Source: Prorocentrum cordatum (Eukaryota; Sar; Dinophyceae; Prorocentrales; Prorocentraceae). Taken from it: DNA of 64,000 nucleotides. The notes under the pieces are model-generated. The model ran no database searches, was not told where the DNA came from, and worked only from the letters and a program-made list of their open reading frames with translations. This document shows positions 50,219 through 60,210 of this stretch, piece by piece. Every line of letters starts with the position of its first letter. Position 1 is the first letter of the stretch. Location: contig CAUYUJ010016687.1 in the NCBI GenBank assembly GCA_963575745.1, positions 17,501 through 81,500 of the forward strand. Direction: 5' to 3'. Made by a program: the position numbers and the translations under genes.

Positions 50219-51161
50219 CGTGTCCTTTTTCGCAATCATCTTGTAGTGTTGGGTCCTCGTTTTGAAAAGACAGCTCCCCGCGGCACTCCTTCCTTCTCTC
50301 ACTCCTCCTCCCCTCCTCACTCCTTCCTCACTCCTCCCATCGCTGCCTCTGCCCTCCGCATGTCCGTGCCGGCACACCTCTCAAATGTTTCGGGGCCCCA
50401 TCGTGAGCTCCACCGAAGGCCCCAGCGGCAGGGCTCGCATGGCGCACCCGCCCCAAACTTGGCACACGACAGTATGCGTGTCGTGGCTGAGGGAGCTCCA
50501 GCGAAGGCCCCAGCGGCAGTGTTCGCATGGCACACCCGCCCCCAATTCAGCACACACACGCACACTCCCCCCCCCCCCCCACACACACGCATTCATACAA
50601 AAAGCACACACCAACACAGAACACACAACACATAACACACAACACACACAGCACACACAGCACACACGCACACACGCACACACCTCATACGTTTCGTGGC
50701 CCCCTAGGGAACATGTCTCGTAGCCCTGTAGGGAGTTCCCCTCCCCTCGCCCCGCTTGCCCGGCGGTGCTCGCGCCTGCATGTCGTTGGGTCCGCTCCAC
50801 CGAAGGCCCCTGTGGCAGGGCTCGCCAGGCGCACGGCCCCAAATCTGGCCCCGCCCCTCGCGCACGTCGTGGCCCCCGTAGGAATCTCCAACGAAGGGCC
50901 CCAGCGACAGGGTTTGCACGGCGCGCCCGCCCCAACTCGGCGCACCCCACGACGCGTGTTGTGGCCCCAGAGGGAGCTCCACAGGAGGCCCTGGCGGCAG
51001 GGCTCGCATGGCGTACCCGCCTCCAACTCGGCACACACCTCACACGCTTGTTTCGTGGCCCCGTAGGGACCTCGCCTTGTGGCCCTATAGGTAATTGCCC
51101 GTCCTTCGTCCCACTTGCCTTGCGGTGCTTACGTCTGCGTGTGGTTGCGTCCGTCGCCACA
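50219..51161. mobile_element. bracketed minisatellite element BM4
   Basis: The left bracket (50225-50282) has TCGCAATCATCTTGTAGTG, TTGGGTCCTCGTTTTGAAAA and GACAGCTCCCCGCG. About eight ~80-95 bp units follow (50390-51065) with GTTTCGGGGCCCCATCGTG, GAGCTCCACCGAAGGCC and GGCAGGGCTCGCATGGCGC, interrupted by a (CA)-rich run (50556-50690). A right-bracket-like segment TGCGGTGCTTACGTCTGCGT with GGTTGCGTCCGTCGCC closes it (51121-51157). A second such segment sits inside at about 50763-50795. It is the most diverged of the four copies. Confidence 0.6.
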
Positions 51162-51164
51162 GTA

Positions 51165-51575
51165 TCTGTTGGGATTTGTTTGACGGACTCCTCGTCGATC
51201 CCCTCCTTGTGCAATTCCCTTTCTCCACTTCCCCTTCTTCCCTTTTTGATCTCTTCCCCTCCTTCTGCTCCTCTCAGAAGAAAGGTTGGGGAGGGGGTGG
51301 GGGGGTGGGGTGGGGGCAGGATGAGGAAGATCGGGGAGGAGGCGGATGAGGAGGGCTGAGAGCAATGAGGAAGTTGATGATGAACCAACCGAGGGTGCGG
51401 CAACACAGGCAGTCTTGATCCTTCTACGCCTCCCCTCCCCTCCCCTCCTTCTCCATCCCTTTCCTTTACACGTATAGGTCTTCCTCGACGCACTACCATA
51501 CTTGACGATAAGGCTGACCAAGCGTTCCCCCCACGAGAAACTCTTACCATTTACGGTCTTGGTCGGTCGCATCTC
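51165..51575. other. no recognised gene
   Basis: Pyrimidine-rich to mixed sequence including a G-rich GGGGTGGGGGGGTGGGG run near 51295. Minus-strand frames continue from the BM4 array and are not genes. Confidence 0.35.
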
Positions 51576-51579
51576 CAGC

Positions 51580-51940
51580 AGTTAGCTATACTGATTGAGG
51601 GCGGGTTATCGTGAAATCCTGCTCTCTCCTAAGCGCCGCGTGCATCTTACAAGTCCCCTATTGCTTCACATACGGGGAGATAGTGGTGATCCACATGTAG
51701 TTGCCGCCCTGTCGGCGCGCACATCCGCCTTGCACGTTGCGTGTGGTTTCCAATGCTCATCACATATCTTTCGCGATAGGGTCGCGGTCGTTGGTCTTGT
51801 ACCTTCTACCTGTCAAGTGGATGGAACGTAGGCCATGTTCGGCATGCAGCTTTCGCCGTGGCGCCGCGCGCATCTAGTTTTACGCGTGCAACATCTGCAC
51901 CATGGCTTTCGCTGGGCAGCTTCTTAGGATGTATGGCCAT
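51580..51940. repeat. dispersed ~75-bp motif family, locus 3
   Basis: TGATTGAGGGCGGGTTATCG, CTCTCTCCTAAGCGCCGCGT at 51590-51640, then GGAACGTAGGCCATGTTCGG with CTTTCGCCGTGGCGCCGCGC at 51823-51873. Motif order matches 42610-42840. Confidence 0.55.
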
Positions 51941-51944
51941 ACCC

Positions 51945-52760
51945 TCGTGAATCTCTTCTGCACCAAGAGGAAGGAGGGTGGGCCATCTTCAAAACTAGCC
52001 TCCATCCTGAATGTCAGGCCCACGTGGCACTCGTCTTTCAAGGGGCGCTCACCTCAATAAGAAGGAACTAGCGTAATGATTTATGGGGAAAATGGCTTGG
52101 AACAGGATGGTGTGCTGCAACACCGATGAGGCAATCTGGATACATTATGGTCCTCTTCAGTCGGTCGGTCGGAAGTACGGTAAAGTAGACTTCAACTCCA
52201 GTGTCGCCAACTCTAAGCATTGGGCATCCAGGAACAAGTGGAGGGGGGGGACACCAGAACAGCACATGGGACGGCATCCTTAGCCAATACTCCCCGCAAC
52301 CACCCCCGTATCTGCAGCAAAGAAGGGGGTACAGAGGCAGAGGGAGTTCAAAGACCTCTAGCGCAGGTTCTGGTCTTCCTCCGCTTGGCGTCGCCCACGC
52401 GCCTTCGTGCCTAGGTGGGGGTTGCCCTCAAAGGGGCAGTGTGGCCATGCCCGAAAGCAAGGGACGCCCTGCAAGATGGGCGGCCACCAACGTGTTCGCC
52501 ACTCAGACTTCCCGGGCGGCGGCTTCAAGACGACAATCGCGACGGCTTCGATACAACGCCAGAGCTCCACGAGTCAGATCCGATCCTCCCCCTTGCGCCC
52601 ACGGTTTCTTGCCATCCTCCTTCCCGTAGCTCCCTCCGCCCCACCCCGCCCTTTGCCCGCCCCTTCACCCCCCCCCGCCCTTCGCTGACCCCCCTTCCCG
52701 TCATCCTCGCGTCTTCCTGGCAAAACTCCAAACATAAAGGGGCCCCAGGACACACAAATA
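51945..52760. other. no recognised gene
   Basis: Moderate-complexity sequence. Open frames on both strands around 52380-52620 (for example LKPPPGKSEWRTRWWPPILQ on minus) have no family match known to me. Confidence 0.3.
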
Positions 52761-52774
52761 AATACACACAAATA

Positions 52775-52855
52775 AACATATTCCCCATATTTTCCCATAT
52801 TTTCTGGGTTTTTGTCTTCCCCCCCACTTCCCATATTTTCCCATATTTTTGGGGG
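52775..52855. repeat. CCCATATTTT short repeat
   Basis: CCCATATTTT or CCCCATATTTT occurs five times between 52785 and 52850 next to an ACACAAATAAATACAC run. It is a small AT-rich island in GC-rich DNA. Confidence 0.75.
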
Positions 52856-53064
52856 GATCGAGGATTAATTGTGTCTGTGTGTTTTTTCCTCTCCTGAAAA
52901 CAGTCGGCTCCTCCGCAATCGCATCCGCGTGGCCGGCCGCGCTCCCGTTCGCGGGCGCGTCCCGCGTCGTGGATGAATTCCTGCCGGGGGGCGCAGCCCG
53001 ACAGACCGTTGTCGTCGTCGTCATCGCCACCACCTCCCTCGTCGTCCGCTGCCGCCGTCATCAT

Positions 53065-53072
53065 CATCGTCG

Positions 53073-53104
<32 letters not shown>

Positions 53105-53204
53105 TTCCTCCTCCTCCTTCTCCTCCTCCTCCTCGTCCTCGTCTTCGTCGTCGTCCTCCTCCTCCTCCTCCTCCTCCACCTCTCATTCCAAACTTCCCCA
53201 TCGC

Positions 53205-53239
<35 letters not shown>

Positions 53240-53310
53240 GCATCATCATCATCATCACCATCATCATCACCACCATCATCATCACAAAAGCCACCACCGT
53301 CATCGACATC
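53065..53310. repeat. (GTC)n, (CTC)n and (CAT)n runs
   Basis: GTCGTCGTC (53070-53105), CTCCTCCTC (53106-53180) and CATCATCAT (53204-53290) follow one another on the plus strand. Confidence 0.9.
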
Positions 53311-53339
53311 GCCATACTACTCATAATCAAAACCACAAT

Positions 53340-53770
53340 CTTCATCATCACGGATATCACCATCATGCCCTGACGACTGTTTCTCCGATGACAAGGTTGG
53401 GTTGTATTCTAGAGCGAAGGGTTGCACCAAGGACCTGCGGCACGGTATTCGAGTTGAGCTCTGCAGAGAGGCCCACGGCCACGGTGAAGCATTGCAGTGG
53501 AAGGACAGGGATGGGCGGGAGGGAGCTCGAGAGCCGAAGGCTACGGTGTGCACTCTTTCGGCCTCTCACCCCCCCTCGTTTGGCATTGCACTTCGGAGAA
53601 AAAAGTCCATGCCCTGACGATCGTTTCTCCGAGGCCATTGTCGGATTATGCTCTGGAGGTAAAAGTTGCACCTGGAACTTACGGGCCTTGGCAGAAAGAG
53701 GGCACGAGCTGAGCTCTGCAAAAAGGCCCACGGCAAAACCTTTCTCGAACCAGCCCAGAGGCACCTCATC
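53340..53770. repeat. ~243-bp tandem duplication next to the DIRS-like element
   Basis: TGCCCTGACGACTGTTTCTC with GGTTGTATTCTAGAGCG and GAGCTCTGCAGAGAGGCCCA (53367-53480) recurs as TGCCCTGACGATCGTTTCTC and GAGCTCTGCAAAAAGGCCCA (53610-53730). The segment between them includes the ~80-bp sequence that also lies at the far end of the DIRS-like element (59229-59308). Confidence 0.7.
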
Positions 53771-54240
53771 ATATAGCTAGCAACCGAACCACTGGAAACA
53801 TGGCCAGAGCACAAAACTGGACACGGGCATTTATCAGGGCGCGGGCCCGCCTTGACGCTGTCTGCGCTACGAGTGTCCAAAGGGGCCCTCCTGGAGAACG
53901 ACCAGTTCAAATCTGGAGTGCCTTGCTAACCCTGCTGTGACAGCTACGCGAGCCCTGGCATGAGCGAGCGAATGACTCGACATTCATGCGAAAATCTAGG
54001 AAAGACCCGGAGAAACTAAACCACTGCCTAGACATTACATCATGATTCCCAATCGTGACAAGGATCTGCACGCGCCGGCAGCTAGCCCACAGGCCCAAGC
54101 ACCAGATCTCGGGGTCGGAACTCAGCCAACTGGGCCACGTGCCAAAGCGCCCCGGCTTCCAGAGCGGCCCAGTGCCCCTGCCACTTGTCCAGGTCTGGCA
54201 CTGGACCCCGAATCGCATGCCCCAGATGAGGCCTGCATCC
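53770..54240. other. flank between tandem duplication and recombinase remnant
   Basis: Ordinary sequence that would be the 3' end of the minus-strand DIRS-like element. The frame after the last recognisable recombinase block gives no motif. Confidence 0.35.
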
Positions 54241-55120
54241 AGCTAGCCGCGCAGCTGGCGGGCGACCTTCGGGGCGATTCCCGGGCGATGTACCGCTCGA
54301 CGACGAGGGCGCCCTCCTTGCGCAGGGCATCCGCCAGGGCGCCCGCGCCCGAGAACACCGCCGCGAGGACTGGCGAGGGCAAGGAACCTGCGCTCCCCCG
54401 GCAGACCCCCCCCCTGCCGGCGCACCTGGGGCGTCGGCAACCCGACGCCCACGTCGACCGCCGCGTGCTCGAAGGCGGCGCTGGCCTCCAGGAGGGCGAT
54501 CAGGAACAGCAGCGTGTTCGGGGGGGGGGGCGTCGCCTTCAGCCACTGGAGCGCCGCGGGCAGAACCTGTCGAAGGGCGCGTCGGAGGGGGGCGCCGTGT
54601 CGCAGATCTGAGTCTTGCTCGGAACCGCCAGCTCGCAGGGCTGGCGACCAGCCCTCGCGCGCGCCCCCCTGCGCGGGGGGGATCAGGTGAGTCCCCGGTG
54701 ACCTGAGGGCCTCCGAGGGCCGCGGGTGGCCGGCCAAGGTCGCCAGCGTGTTGATCACGACCCGCTGCTGGCCCATGCCTGTCAGCCTCGTCACGATGAG
54801 GGCGACGATCTCCCAGGGGGGCGCGGGCCTGGCGCGGGCGGGCACCTCGCGCCGCCGGCCGCGCAGAGCCTGCAGAGCCAGCGGCAGCCCTGGCCGCGCC
54901 CCGCCGCGCGAATTGCGGCATCATGAATTTCAGCGCCGCTGGCATGTGAGCACCCCGCTCGGGATTCCACCCCTCGGCGCACTGCCCATCCATCCAGCAG
55001 CTTGTCCGCTGTCTCCGTCAGAAGCGGCCGGGGTGGTCGCCGGCCGCTCGGAGAGCTCCCGCCAGAAGACGAGGTAATTGATCCCTGTGGTCTCGATCAC
55101 CGAGAGCGCCCTCAGCGCAT
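54240..55120 (-). pseudogene. tyrosine recombinase remnant of the DIRS-like element
   Basis: The N-terminal core-binding part reads ALSVIETTGINYLVFWRELS (about 55115-55055), then AHMPAALKFMMPQFARRG (about 54945-54895). The catalytic part (54845-54243) has PPWEIVALIVTRLTGMGQQR and HPRPSEALR, whose Arg (codon near 54722) sits where the first catalytic Arg of the family lies, and then HLIPPAQGG. QWLKATPPPPNTLLFLIALL follows. In another frame ALRKEGALVVERYIA (about 54325-54280) offers the candidate Tyr nucleophile. The H-x-x-R box is not intact (PQVRRQGG). At least two frameshifts. Confidence 0.65.
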
Positions 55121-55499
55121 GCCCCGCGGGGCCCAGCATGGCTGCGGGCGCCCAAGCTGCGGCCCGCGTTGTCCGCTGGGGCGCGGGCTGGTGGCCGCGC
55201 TGGCGCGGCATGCCGGGCAGGCGGTGCCTGGCGAGCGGCTGCCTCGCCAGCCTGCGCGGCGACTGGACTGGCGACTGCGTCCAACTGGAGCCGCGCGCCA
55301 ATCCGAAATGACCTCCGCGACGGCAGGTCGGCTGGGCTCGCCGCCGAGGGGATCCTGCGCCGCGCGACGGCGGCGCCGCCAGCGACGGCCAACTCGGCCC
55401 ACTGGCAGCAGACGCGGCCATCTTCGGCCGCGAAGACCAGCCCGTAGAGGGAGCCAAGCCAGGACGGCCGCGAGGTTGTCCGAGAGGAAAAGAACGCGG

Positions 55500-56012
55500 T
55501 CACCAAGCTGACTGGAGACTCGAAGAGAATGCTATGATAGCCCCCCGTCCATCGTGGCGATGTGCTCCCCGCGCTCCCAAGTCCCACCAGACATGGCGGC
55601 CCGCCCTCCCGAGACGACCTCCGCGTCCAAAGGCTTGAAGGTTGTGCGCTGCTGTGGCTTGTGCTGACAATGCATCAAGACAGGGGCCATCGTGGTCTCG
55701 GTGTGAGAGGGTTTCGTGGCTGAACTCGCGGTGCTGCTCGTATGTGCACTGCTGCACGTAGCTTTCGACGCTCTCGAACATTTCGCGAATGAGATAGGCT
55801 GGCGAATGCTGACCGTTGGTTTTGAGGACGGCATGCTGCTGCTGCCGCTGCAGCTGCTGCTCTCGATCTTGAAGGCCTGCTATGTACAGGCCATGGAATC
55901 GCCGGCGCTCTTGAACCCTGCCGAGCCCCCGGGCGGCGCCCGTGTCGCGATCGCGCTCGCACTCCCCTCGGCCCCGCTCGGAAGCATCCGCGCGCGCGAA
56001 GGGCCTGCCCAC
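55500..56012 (-). pseudogene. DIRS-like element RNase H-like segment
   Basis: Begins VGRPFARADASERGRGECER and continues GRVQERRRF. The family shows a V-x-x-S/A-D-A-S-x-x-G-x-G block followed by G-R-x-x-E-R-W-R-F at this point, between RT and recombinase. The ADAS aspartate could be the first RNase H acidic residue. Later acidic residues cannot be placed because the frame deteriorates. Confidence 0.45.
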
Positions 56013-56189
56013 TCCGCCAGGAGGTCAGCGTGGGTGGCGCTGCGCCCGCGGCCCACGACGGCCCCCCGCGCGCGCGAGGCAACCGCGCCCGCGGCGGCTC
56101 CGCCGCCTTCGCGATGAAGCGGCGGAGAAGAAATAGGCAGGATCGGGCGTCTCGCCAAAGGTGTCGATGCTGAGCCGGCACCTTCGGCC

Positions 56190-56780
56190 TCGCGAGGAGG
56201 GCCCAGGCGGCCGGGATGAGCCGCCAGGCCCTCTGAGGAGCTGGGGAGATGGAGCCGCGGCGGCAGCCGATCGCCCGGGCCAGCAGCTGAGCCTGGGGCG
56301 CGGCCGGCTGCCCCCCGCGCGCTGGCAGCCCACTCGGTCGCAGCTCTGTCTCCGTGGCCTCCTTCATCTGGTGAGTGACGGAGGGGTCCAACGAGAGCGC
56401 GACGTCTGGCGATCCTCGATCCTCGAAGCGGGCGACAGCCCGGCGCGGTCGGCGGCCGACTCGGGCACCTGATGACAGACTGCGAGGGCGCGCGCCCAGC
56501 GCATGAGCAGCGCCGCGAGCCGCGGCCAGACCATTCGAGGCTGGCCCTCCCCCGCCCCTGTTGCCCGCCCCAGCCGCCAGGCGTCAGTGGGCGGGGGGGC
56601 GAAGCGGGGGCGCCGGGCCTGAGAAGGTTCCATGTTGTAGAACGCAACAGCGATGTCGGCCACGAGCGGGCGCCGTCGGAGAGCTCCACAGCCGCCAGCG
56701 CCGCGCCCGCGGCGAAGTGGACATCCGCGGTCGCGCCGAACCAGAAGATGGCAGGCTGGGCGTCCACGACCCGCCGCTGC
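56190..56780 (-). pseudogene. DIRS-like element reverse transcriptase remnant
   Basis: Three frames carry successive RT blocks. VVDAQPAIFWFGATADVHFA then ALAAVEL (about 56770-56680) matches the R-x-V-x-D-x-R-x-x-N block. MADIAVAFYNMEPSQA (56663 on) matches the D-x-x-x-A-F-Y block. VWPRLAALLMRWARALAVCH (about 56530-56470) matches the P-R-L-x-V-L-P-M-G-W block. The catalytic Y-x-D-D/N box should lie near 56410, but I read only SPDVALSLDP there, so it appears lost. VSPS-type SISPAPQRAWRLIPAAWALL (about 56250-56190) follows. Confidence 0.65.
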
Positions 56781-56849
56781 CGCCCGCTCGGGCGCGCTGA
56801 GGAGGCCGACCTCGTCGATCGCGCCCCCTGGGTCGCCGGCGAAGTCGAT

Positions 56850-57540
56850 GGCTGATGTCGAGCAGCCGCGTCAGCGGGGCTGCGCGGCGCTGGCGGCCGC
56901 GCAGGGCTGGGTCCATGCAGGGCCGCTGGAAGCCGCCATCCCGCTTCCACTGCAAAACTTCGGTCAGCGGCAAGACCTTGCTGGGAAAATCATGGCGGAC
57001 GTCGTGGGGGCCTCGGGCTCCAACGTCCGATCCAGCGCCGCAGGGTGATTGCTGGGCGGAGGAAGCGAGAGCCGGGGAACGTCGATCGCCTACGCCCTGG
57101 TCGACAGCGCGCCGTCGTGGGACAGGGTCGCCTGGAGTTCCTGAAGGGCTGCCAACTGTTAGGGGTGACTCGGCGGGCGGCCCAGACGGGAGACGGACTC
57201 TCCGCCGTCCTCTCCAAGCACCGTCGCTGCGCCGCCGCGTCGTCGGCAGGGGCGCCGCCGCCGCTGTCTCCGCCGCCGCTGAAGCCGCCGGGCGACTCCA
57301 CCGCCTGCCTGGCCAGCCGCGGCGCCGACGCCTCCTGGCGCTCGCGCGCCTCCTCGTGCCGCGCGAGCGCCTGCCTCCAGCCGACCTGCCGGGGTCGGCC
57401 GCGGCTGGCGCGCGCGGCGGAAAAGGCCCCGCTGCCAATCCGCGCCCGCCGCGCGTGCCACTCGCATCCCCGCCGCCGCAGGAGAACAAAATGGCGCCCG
57501 GATTGGTTGGGCCTGGCGGCCCCTCCGGGACCGAGATCAT
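56850..57540 (-). pseudogene. DIRS-like element, spacer before the RT
   Basis: Low-complexity Arg/Ala/Pro/Gly translation with fragments that recall the family region upstream of the RT (LSLPPPSNHPAALD near 57070-57025; VLPLTEVLQWKRDGGFQRPC at about 56980-56920 in another frame). Several frame changes. Confidence 0.35.
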
Positions 57541-58529
57541 CATGACTTCGCGCCTCCAGCCCTGGGGGCGGCCGTCGCCCCCTCCCGCGCCGCGCGGGCG
57601 TTTTTCGGATGACTCATGCGCTCGAGCTCCCTGCCGGCGACGCCCGGCAAGGCGGGGCCGATCACGCTGTGTGCTGCTCGGGCGACTGGCCAAGCTGGTG
57701 CCGCCCATGAAAGCGTTGACCTCTTCCTGTGACATCCTCCACTGGCTCAAATTCTGCCCGCGCTCTTCTCCTCCCAGAAGTGTTCGATAAACTGCATCTT
57801 CCGTGCTGAGGGCGTGGTGCTCTGCGACCCTGTAGTCCGAGGTGGTCAGCCGCTTCCGAGCCTTCCAACTTTCCGATGCTGGATCGGCACGCCTTTGCGC
57901 GGCAACGAGGGCACGCGCCAAGCGGTCGACCGCGGCATGGGCGTGAACTTCGGGTCGGGGACCTCATTCGCGACCTCCGCGACAGAGAGCCAGCTCCGTG
58001 GGCCGCCACCCCCAGGCTCTCGCGCGAGGTTTCGAGGGTCGGACCTGCGCCAGTGCCCGATGAAGTCGGCCCAGCGCCAGTCCTCCAGGAGGAACGCCAC
58101 GCCCGAAATCCCGCTGCCGAGGACGACCGCCGCGCGGCGACCCACGCGAGCTGACGGGATGATCCCGCTGACCGGCCCCACCTGGACGACGGACCCGAAG
58201 GCGAACGTGCCCACGCCCGCGGCGAGCACCCAGAACCAGCCTACCGGCGCCTCCCAGTTGGGCCCCAGGGGAGGCCCGCTGTTGGCCCCTGGGCCGGGCG
58301 GCGCGCCGATGGCGGGATCGAGGGGCCCAGCCAGCGACGGGCGCAGCCGCAGCGGGGGCGCCAAGGCGACGGGCGGCAAGGCCGCCGGAGGCAACGCACC
58401 AGCAGCGGCTCCGCCCGCCAGAGGCGTTCCCGTGGGCGGCCCGGCAGCGGGCACCACGGCGCCCCTTTGACGCCGGAGGAGGGGCGGCCGCGGCAAGGCG
58501 TCAGCCGCTGGCACTTGCGCCGCGGCCAC
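57540..58529 (-). pseudogene. DIRS-like element gag-like segment
   Basis: Frame 58529-57846 has a hydrophobic Gly/Ala/Pro-rich half, then GVAFLLEDWRWADFIGHWRR and SWLSVAEVANEVPDPKF. The next frame (57921 on) continues LTTSDYRVAEHHALSTEDAV and a NLSQWRMSQEEVNAFMGG helix. In the family a helical region with S/T-x-x-D-x-x-V-x-E-H precedes the RT by about 350 residues, which fits here. Confidence 0.5.
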
Positions 58530-58774
58530 TAGGAATAACCCCCATCCATGTGGACGAGAACTCCTCCCGGTGGGACCGCCGCGCCTCGGCAGCGGCGGGC
58601 GAGCTCGGCCTCCGCCTCGGCCGTGGCGGCGACCTCGCGAACGGCCGACGGCCAGTGTGCAACAGCGAATCGCACCGCCGCGATGTCAGGCCCCGCCGCC
58701 AGCAACTGCTCAGCGTAGACCATGTCGTCGGGCGTCACTATGAGCACGTCGTCCGTGAGTGCCAATCGGTCCAC
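58529..58774 (-). pseudogene. DIRS-like element TPD block
   Basis: VLIVTPDDMVYAEQLLAAGP and DIAAVRFAVAHWPSAV match the family block in which V-x-T-P-D-x-x-x-Y-x-E precedes D-I-A-x-x-R. Its function is unknown. It ends with a stop at 58529, immediately before the next segment in another frame. Confidence 0.55.
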
Positions 58775-59151
58775 TATCTTCCTCTGGTGGAAGCGGCGCT
58801 CCGCCCACGTTGTACAAGACCCACACCCAGGCCTCCGCCATCGCTGGCAGCAGTGACAGCCATGGGGGTTGGCAGAGCGGCTGGAGGAGCAGACGGCGAC
58901 GTCCTGGCCCTAGGCGGCGGGCTCCTGACTTCGGCGGTTAAGCGGAGTGGGCCCCACACGCGCATCGCGGCGATGGCGGCGAGCACGCCGCAGGAGGCAC
59001 TGGCGAACGCTGCCGCCGTGCAGAACACGGCCACTATCCCCGCGGTAACACCCACGGTCGATTCTGAGCACGGCGGGCACGCCGGGCATGCGGGGCAGGC
59101 GGATACGTGCGTCGACGGGCAGCGAGTGACCCAGGCCTGCAGCGCCAGCAC
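58774..59151 (-). pseudogene. DIRS-like element N-terminus: Cys-rich and membrane segment
   Basis: Contains CPSTHVSACPACPACPPC followed by a hydrophobic stretch (VGVTAGIVAVFCTAAAFASA, SCGVLAAIAAM). A CPxC cluster followed by a membrane-like helix is the N-terminal signature I associate with a large dinoflagellate RT family. The frame ends at a stop near 58774, and coding continues in the next frame. Confidence 0.55.
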
Positions 59152-59334
59152 ACCTCATCGGTCCAGCAGCCCCAGCAAGCCCTCCAGGAGGCCCAACCAA
59201 GCCAAGCACTGCGGGCCCCCGCGGCACGAGCTCGAGGGCTGAAGGCAACGGTATACAAGCGGTCGGCCTCTTCCCCTCTTGTTTGGTATGACGCTTTGAA
59301 AGAAAGGGCCATCATCGTTAGCGTCATCGACATT

Positions 59335-60009
59335 GTCGTCATCATCATCATCATCACCATCATCAGAAGCAGCACCAGCACCACCAGCAGCAGCAACACC
59401 ACCACCACCATTACCATCACAAACACTACCAACGTCTCCGCACATCACTATCATAGTCATCACCAGCAACACCAGCAGCATCATCGTCATCAACACCATC
59501 ATCATCATTCCAACCACCACCACTACCACCATCATCATCATCATCATCATCAGCATCGTCGTCATCATCATCATCATCATCATCACCGTCATCATTGAAA
59601 TCGTCGTCATCGTGGTCATCATCAACATCGTCATCATCACCATCAACACAAACATCGTCATCGTCATCGTCGCCGTCGCAGTCGACGTCATCGTCGTCGT
59701 CATCATCATCATCATCATCATCACCATCATCATTATCATCATGATCAGTATCATCATCATCATCATCAGCATCATCATCATCATCATCAGCAACTCCATC
59801 AACATCAATCACATCATCAGCATCAGCATCAGCATCAGCATCATCAGAGCCAGCACCACCACCGTCACCATCACAACCACCACCACCATCACCATCACCA
59901 TCATCATCACCGTCATTGTCATCATCACCATCACCATCACCATCATCACCAACATCAACATCATCATACTCATTACTCGTGTTCGCATCATCATCATCAA
60001 CATCATCAC

Positions 60010-60050
<41 letters not shown>

Positions 60051-60060
60051 CCTCCTAGTC
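59335..60060. repeat. (CAT/ATC)n triplet tract, ~725 bp
   Basis: Long CAT-based repeat with CAC, CAG and GTC interruptions, purest at 60018-60050 and 59698-59725. Both strands are open throughout (poly His/Ile/Ser or poly Asp/Met). It begins 25 bp beyond the right copy of the ~80-bp direct repeat that flanks the DIRS-like element. Confidence 0.9.
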
Positions 60061-60210
60061 CTTCTCCTCGCCCTGCTTCTCCTCTGCCTCTCCTCCTCCT
60101 CCTGATCCTCCTCCTCTTCCTCCTCCTAGTCTTCTTTCTGCCTCCACCGTCGTCCGCTCCTCCCCCTCCTCCTCCTCCGCACCCCTCCTCCCCGTCCAAC
60201 GCCGCTCCCT
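60060..60210. repeat. CTC-rich tract
   Basis: CCTCCTCCT and CTTCTC runs continue directly from the CAT tract. Confidence 0.8.

Larger units (their letters stand above)
53524..59310 (-). mobile_element. decayed DIRS-like retroelement (RT, RNase H-like, tyrosine recombinase)
   Basis: From 59250 down to 54240 the minus strand gives, in order: a Cys/Pro-rich plus hydrophobic N-terminus, a TPD block, a gag-like segment, RT blocks, an RNase H-like ADAS block and a two-part tyrosine recombinase. That order is characteristic of DIRS-type retrotransposons, which insert by recombinase instead of a DDE integrase. Each domain lies in a different frame or is split, so it is inactive. A direct repeat of about 80 bp, ~75 percent identical by eye, flanks it (53524-53606 and 59229-59308). 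Confidence 0.65.

Noticed and set aside
53363-53764. Minus-strand gene with two similar ~40-residue repeats
   Set aside because: The repetition comes from a ~243-bp tandem nucleotide duplication next to the DIRS-like element; more likely terminal-repeat DNA than a protein gene.
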